Below, in pieces: positions 62,608 to 64,000 of a stretch of DNA of 64,000 nt. Both the position numbers and the translations under genes were made by a program. This DNA comes from Maniola hyperantus (taxonomy: Eukaryota; Arthropoda; Insecta; Lepidoptera; Nymphalidae): contig NC_048561.1 of the NCBI RefSeq assembly GCF_902806685.2, forward strand, positions 2,728,001 through 2,792,000. Reading direction: 5' to 3'. The first letter of the stretch is position 1, and each line of letters begins with the position of its first letter. The notes beneath the pieces are model-generated. The model did not search any database, had not been told where the DNA came from, and saw only the letters and a list, made by a program, of their open reading frames with translations.

Positions 62608-62740
62608 TCTCTAAACTAAATTAACCGGCCTAAATTTAGTGCCATCCTTTTCCACAAGCAACATTATGAAAGGGATAGCCATAGATTTAGACGTGCCATT
62701 TTAGTTTAGTTTAGAGATTGTGTACAATGGAATTAGCCAC
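62585..62740. mobile_element. 156-bp MITE, second copy
   Basis: About 90 percent identical by eye to 61220-61380, same inverted ends GGGGCCGATTCTCTTG and CAATGGAATTAGCCAC. Inserted in or beside the LINE fragment. Confidence 0.85.
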
Positions 62741-62954
62741 ATTGTCGTAATTTATTAGAAACATAATCTATGTGAAGGCTAAAGTTAAAATGGCAGTCAA
62801 TAATAAATGTACTTGTCGACTTGTTCTATAGTGGGGCAGTTACATCCTTGATGGCTAATTGGTGCATGTAGGCAGCTGTGAAATTAAATATTAAAATAGT
62901 ATTCGGCATGCTCCTCACCAGGAAGGGCAAGGCTGGTAACTACGTGCCGTAAGT

Positions 62955-63243
62955 TCAACAGGTTGGTGCAGGCGAACGATGGTCAGAGAACAACACAGGC
63001 ATGAAAACATGGTCGTTGTGGGTAACTGGACCTTTCATTTTGATAAATGACGTAATGAATCCCACATTCAATTCGCAAGTCGACATAGCTCTGTGAATCT
63101 GATAGTCGACGGCGGGAAGCTGAGGAAGAGCGGATCGGTATGTGTATCTGGGAACAAACTCTTCCATGATCTTGATAGGTAAGTTGAGCCAGACTATATC
63201 GGTATGGCTGGAATATGGGGCAGCGCTCTATTATCTTAAGCAT
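62955..63243 (-). pseudogene. Unrecognised broken frame
   Basis: Two overlapping minus-strand frames (63243-62983 and 63167-62955). The second has RYTYRSALPQLPAVDYQIHR and FITSFIKMKGPVTHNDHVFM. Possibly one protein with a frameshift. No family recognised. Confidence 0.25.
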
Positions 63244-63255
63244 AGTTTATACGGA

Positions 63256-63296
63256 GCCAACACTGGCTGCCAATAAGACTGGCAGCCAGTGCTGGC
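63256..63296. repeat. 17-bp-arm hairpin (GCCAACACTGGCTGCCA)
   Basis: 63256-63272 and 63280-63296 are reverse complements at 16 of 17 positions around a 7-base loop. A third related copy, GCAGCCAGCGCTGGC, follows at 63311. It lies 190 bp before the MADF start, so it may be the terminal or subterminal repeat of a transposon that encodes it. Confidence 0.8.
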
Positions 63297-63490
63297 TTGG
63301 TATTGGCCTTGCAGCCAGCGCTGGCGAGAATAGAGCGACCGTCTATTTTTCTAGCCAGTGACCTCCGCCCGCATACCCTTCGACCCCCGCGCCAGCGTTG
63401 CGGACACGTGTAGACGAGTCTCGCCAGTCACTGGCGAACGTCCGTACGGTGTGTGTTCTTTGTTGTTTTATTTGTAATTTCTGCGACAAA

Positions 63491-63738
63491 ATGCCGAGAA
63501 AATTCAACGAAGAGGATACTTTGAAATTCGTACAACTTTATAGAGAGCACGAATGCTTGTGGGATAAGCGTTGCGATGCATACAAAAATAAAGAAATGCG
63601 CGCTTCGGCACTAGAACAACTTCGTGTAGGAATGAATATAGAAGAACTGACTCTCGATGAAGTTAAATCAAAAATCAAAAGTATTCGAAATACGTACTAC
63701 TTGGAACTCGACAAAATCGAAAAATATATATTGGAGGG
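63491..63738 (+). pseudogene. MADF-domain protein, cut off by a repeat
   Basis: From the ATG at 63491 the frame reads MPRKFNEEDTLKFVQLYREH, then ECLWDKRCDAYKNKEMRASA and LDEVKSKIKSIRNTYYLELD. These are the LI-x-x-V-x-x-x-x-x-LW ... Y ... K-x-K-x-x-x-LR-x-x-Y pattern of MADF (Adf-1 type) DNA-binding domains. The coding frame runs straight into the repeat starting at 63735 and stops at 63748, so the C-terminal part is missing. Such proteins occur both as host regulators and as Harbinger accessory proteins. The GC-rich hairpin upstream favours a transposon origin. Confidence 0.7.
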
Positions 63739-64000
63739 TCGATATTGAAAGAGTTCTTACTGTCTATAGACTCCGTGAAAAGAAACGTATGAGTTTTACT
63801 CTACGGAAGGTAGCCATCTTTATTTTAGTTGTCAGAGTTGGATTTTGGACACGCACGCATTTTGTTGTTGTTCACAATTTTCTCTCGCATTAAATTAATT
63901 AAGTATCAGATTATAGCTTAGCTAATTATTATTCTTTGAGATAGGTAGGTAGTTTCTTAATCGTGATATTTAATTCGGTGATTGTGATATAGTTAGAACA
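63735..64000 (+). repeat. Repeat terminus, inverted partner of 8379-8649
   Basis: Begins TTGGAGGGTCGATATTGAAA and matches the reverse complement of 8649-8379 to the end of the window. It disrupts the MADF frame. Possible LTR or DNA-transposon end; the window ends before the other border. Confidence 0.8.

Noticed and set aside
63398..63490. Longer N terminus for the MADF protein starting at 63398
   Set aside because: The extra 31 codons are low in resemblance to any protein and lie in the GC-rich repeat region. The MADF pattern begins right after the Met at 63491.

Overview
The window looks like a transposon-rich, AT-rich stretch of a moth or butterfly (Lepidoptera) nuclear genome. The evidence is intron-containing genes with GT/AG splice sites, and repeated copies of a SINE-like element ending in the 'ACGAAGTCGCGGGCATCAGCTAG' type tail (12.6, 18.6, 41.8, 50.3, 51.5 and 58.2 kb), which is widespread in lepidopteran genomes. 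There are also RTE, Jockey-like and BEL/Pao-like retroelement remnants of lepidopteran style. I see no clear conserved host housekeeping gene. Nearly everything recognisable is a mobile element, a relic of one, or a repeat.

Layout. 1-1.6 kb: a higher-order tandem repeat. 1.7-12.2 kb: a graveyard of decayed elements (LINE ORF1, two PIF/Harbinger relics, hAT, RTE, Jockey-type RT, a DUF7869-like fragment), a possible Gtsf1-like piRNA-pathway pseudogene, and two compact inverted repeats. 12.4-46.0 kb: a head-to-tail array of a ~9 kb unit. Its parts include an N-terminal family-B DNA polymerase-like fragment of Polinton/adintovirus type, a small companion ORF, a secreted-looking ORF and a piggyBac transposase fragment. 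The array has two large insertions.

Insertion 1 (20552-28202) is a 7.65 kb PIF/Harbinger element with 43-bp perfect terminal inverted repeats and a TTA target duplication; the empty site survives in the next unit at 43819-43821. Its transposase and MADF/BESS genes lie on opposite strands with interlocked introns. A second, apparently intact Harbinger (23038-27565), with a four-exon transposase and a five-exon Myb/SANT-like gene, has landed inside its transposase exon.

Insertion 2 (about 33926-40513) is a ~1.36 kb element with a TA junction, itself carrying a Gypsy LTR retrotransposon (35216-40435). That retrotransposon has 263-bp LTRs that look identical, a TAATAT duplication and one intact 1450-codon Gag-Pol ORF.

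46.0-55.6 kb holds a Tc1-like element with TA duplication, a pogo-like C terminus, a BEL/Pao-like gag relic, SINEs and three notable palindromes. 55.9-61.25 kb is the best gene in the window: a six-exon, 894-residue THAP9/P-element-type transposase with an unbroken frame. Its last codons and stop are supplied by a ~160-bp MITE, with a sister copy at 62585. 61.4-64.0 kb has a tRNA-derived SINE, a LINE RT fragment and a MADF gene interrupted by a repeat whose inverted partner is at 8.4-8.65 kb.

All exon models were built by hand from splice consensus and reading-frame continuity. Family calls come from recognised motifs, not from searches.
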